DNA of 64,000 nucleotides, taken from NCBI GenBank assembly GCA_964495785.1, contig CAZBXL010000011.1, positions 3,469 through 67,468 on the forward strand, given 5' to 3'. This stretch comes from RFSX01 sp964495785 (GTDB lineage: Bacteria; Bacteroidota; Bacteroidia; Chitinophagales; Saprospiraceae). Made by a program: the position numbers and the translations under genes. Of the stretch, positions 63,972 through 64,000 are shown piece by piece. Below the pieces are notes generated by a model. That model was given only the letters and a program-made list of their open reading frames with translations, did not search any database and was not told the DNA's origin. Every line of letters starts with the position of its first letter. Position 1 is the stretch's first letter.

Positions 63972-64000
63972 ATTAACATTTAAACTTTGATCTTCTATAA

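Larger units (their letters stand above)
63532..64000. other. terminal stretch without a recognisable gene
   Basis: 469 bases with no supported coding frame. It holds two strong inverted repeats (63716-63736 and 63929-63971). Confidence 0.6.

Overview
The window is AT-rich chromosomal DNA from a member of the Bacteroidota, most likely a marine or environmental Saprospiria-type bacterium. The evidence is the set of secreted proteins ending in type IX secretion (T9SS) sorting domains, a CarboxypepD_reg/TonB-dependent receptor, an EF-G2-type translation factor, a YfhM-like alpha-2-macroglobulin next to pbpC, and Bacteroidota-style -7 elements (TAnnTTTG). The order-level guess is inference; the phylum call is firm. 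A 100-N scaffold gap at 35293-35392 shows that this is a draft assembly. I saw no rRNA, tRNA, IS element, prophage or CRISPR array.

Layout. 1-2.8 kb: the end of a beta-carbonic anhydrase and a periplasmic-TPR sensor histidine kinase. 2.8-10.7 kb (minus strand): an RND efflux operon in the order tetR, tolC-like, membrane fusion protein, RND pump, then pdxH and a second tetR. 10.8-11.9 kb: anmK. 11.9-18.7 kb (minus): a compact biosynthetic operon, the highlight of the window. A flavoprotein, a SAM methyltransferase and a type III polyketide synthase are followed, with overlaps or gaps of a few bases, by a FabI/FabL-type reductase, a FabZ-type dehydratase, a KAS-II-like ketosynthase, an acyl carrier protein and a 4'-phosphopantetheinyl transferase. 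A YceI-type lipid-binding protein precedes it. The arrangement suggests a dedicated type II fatty-acid module feeding a type III PKS, whose product is methylated and oxidised as in phenolic-lipid (alkylresorcinol/alkylquinone) pathways. The product itself cannot be read from sequence.

18.8-31.9 kb: housekeeping and accessory genes: thioredoxin, an extended SDR, an OmpA-domain protein, an acyl-CoA oxidase-like enzyme, GNAT, Ddl, a MerC/Fur-family pair with a likely operator between them, an EF-G paralog with altered GTPase motifs, and a GT4 glycosyltransferase. 32.1-40.7 kb: one giant T9SS-secreted adhesin built from about 21 SdrD_B-like units. It is split only by the N gap, which is flanked by the same 55-bp sequence on both sides. 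40.8-45.7 kb: bacilliredoxin, a three-gene cytochrome/DUF5777 operon, a polysaccharide flippase and ribA. 45.8-53.6 kb: alpha-2-macroglobulin plus pbpC. 53.7-59.2 kb: a GT2 glycosyltransferase, a TonB-dependent receptor and a T9SS-secreted alpha/beta-hydrolase-like protein that lacks the nucleophile serine. 59.4-64 kb: pirin, branched-chain aminotransferase, an unrecognised protein plus rdgB, and a tandem pair of small secreted paralogs.

How the genes fit together: much of the window serves the cell envelope: efflux, peptidoglycan precursor synthesis and recycling (ddl, anmK, pbpC), surface adhesion, glycan assembly, and a probable secreted or membrane-embedded polyketide lipid.
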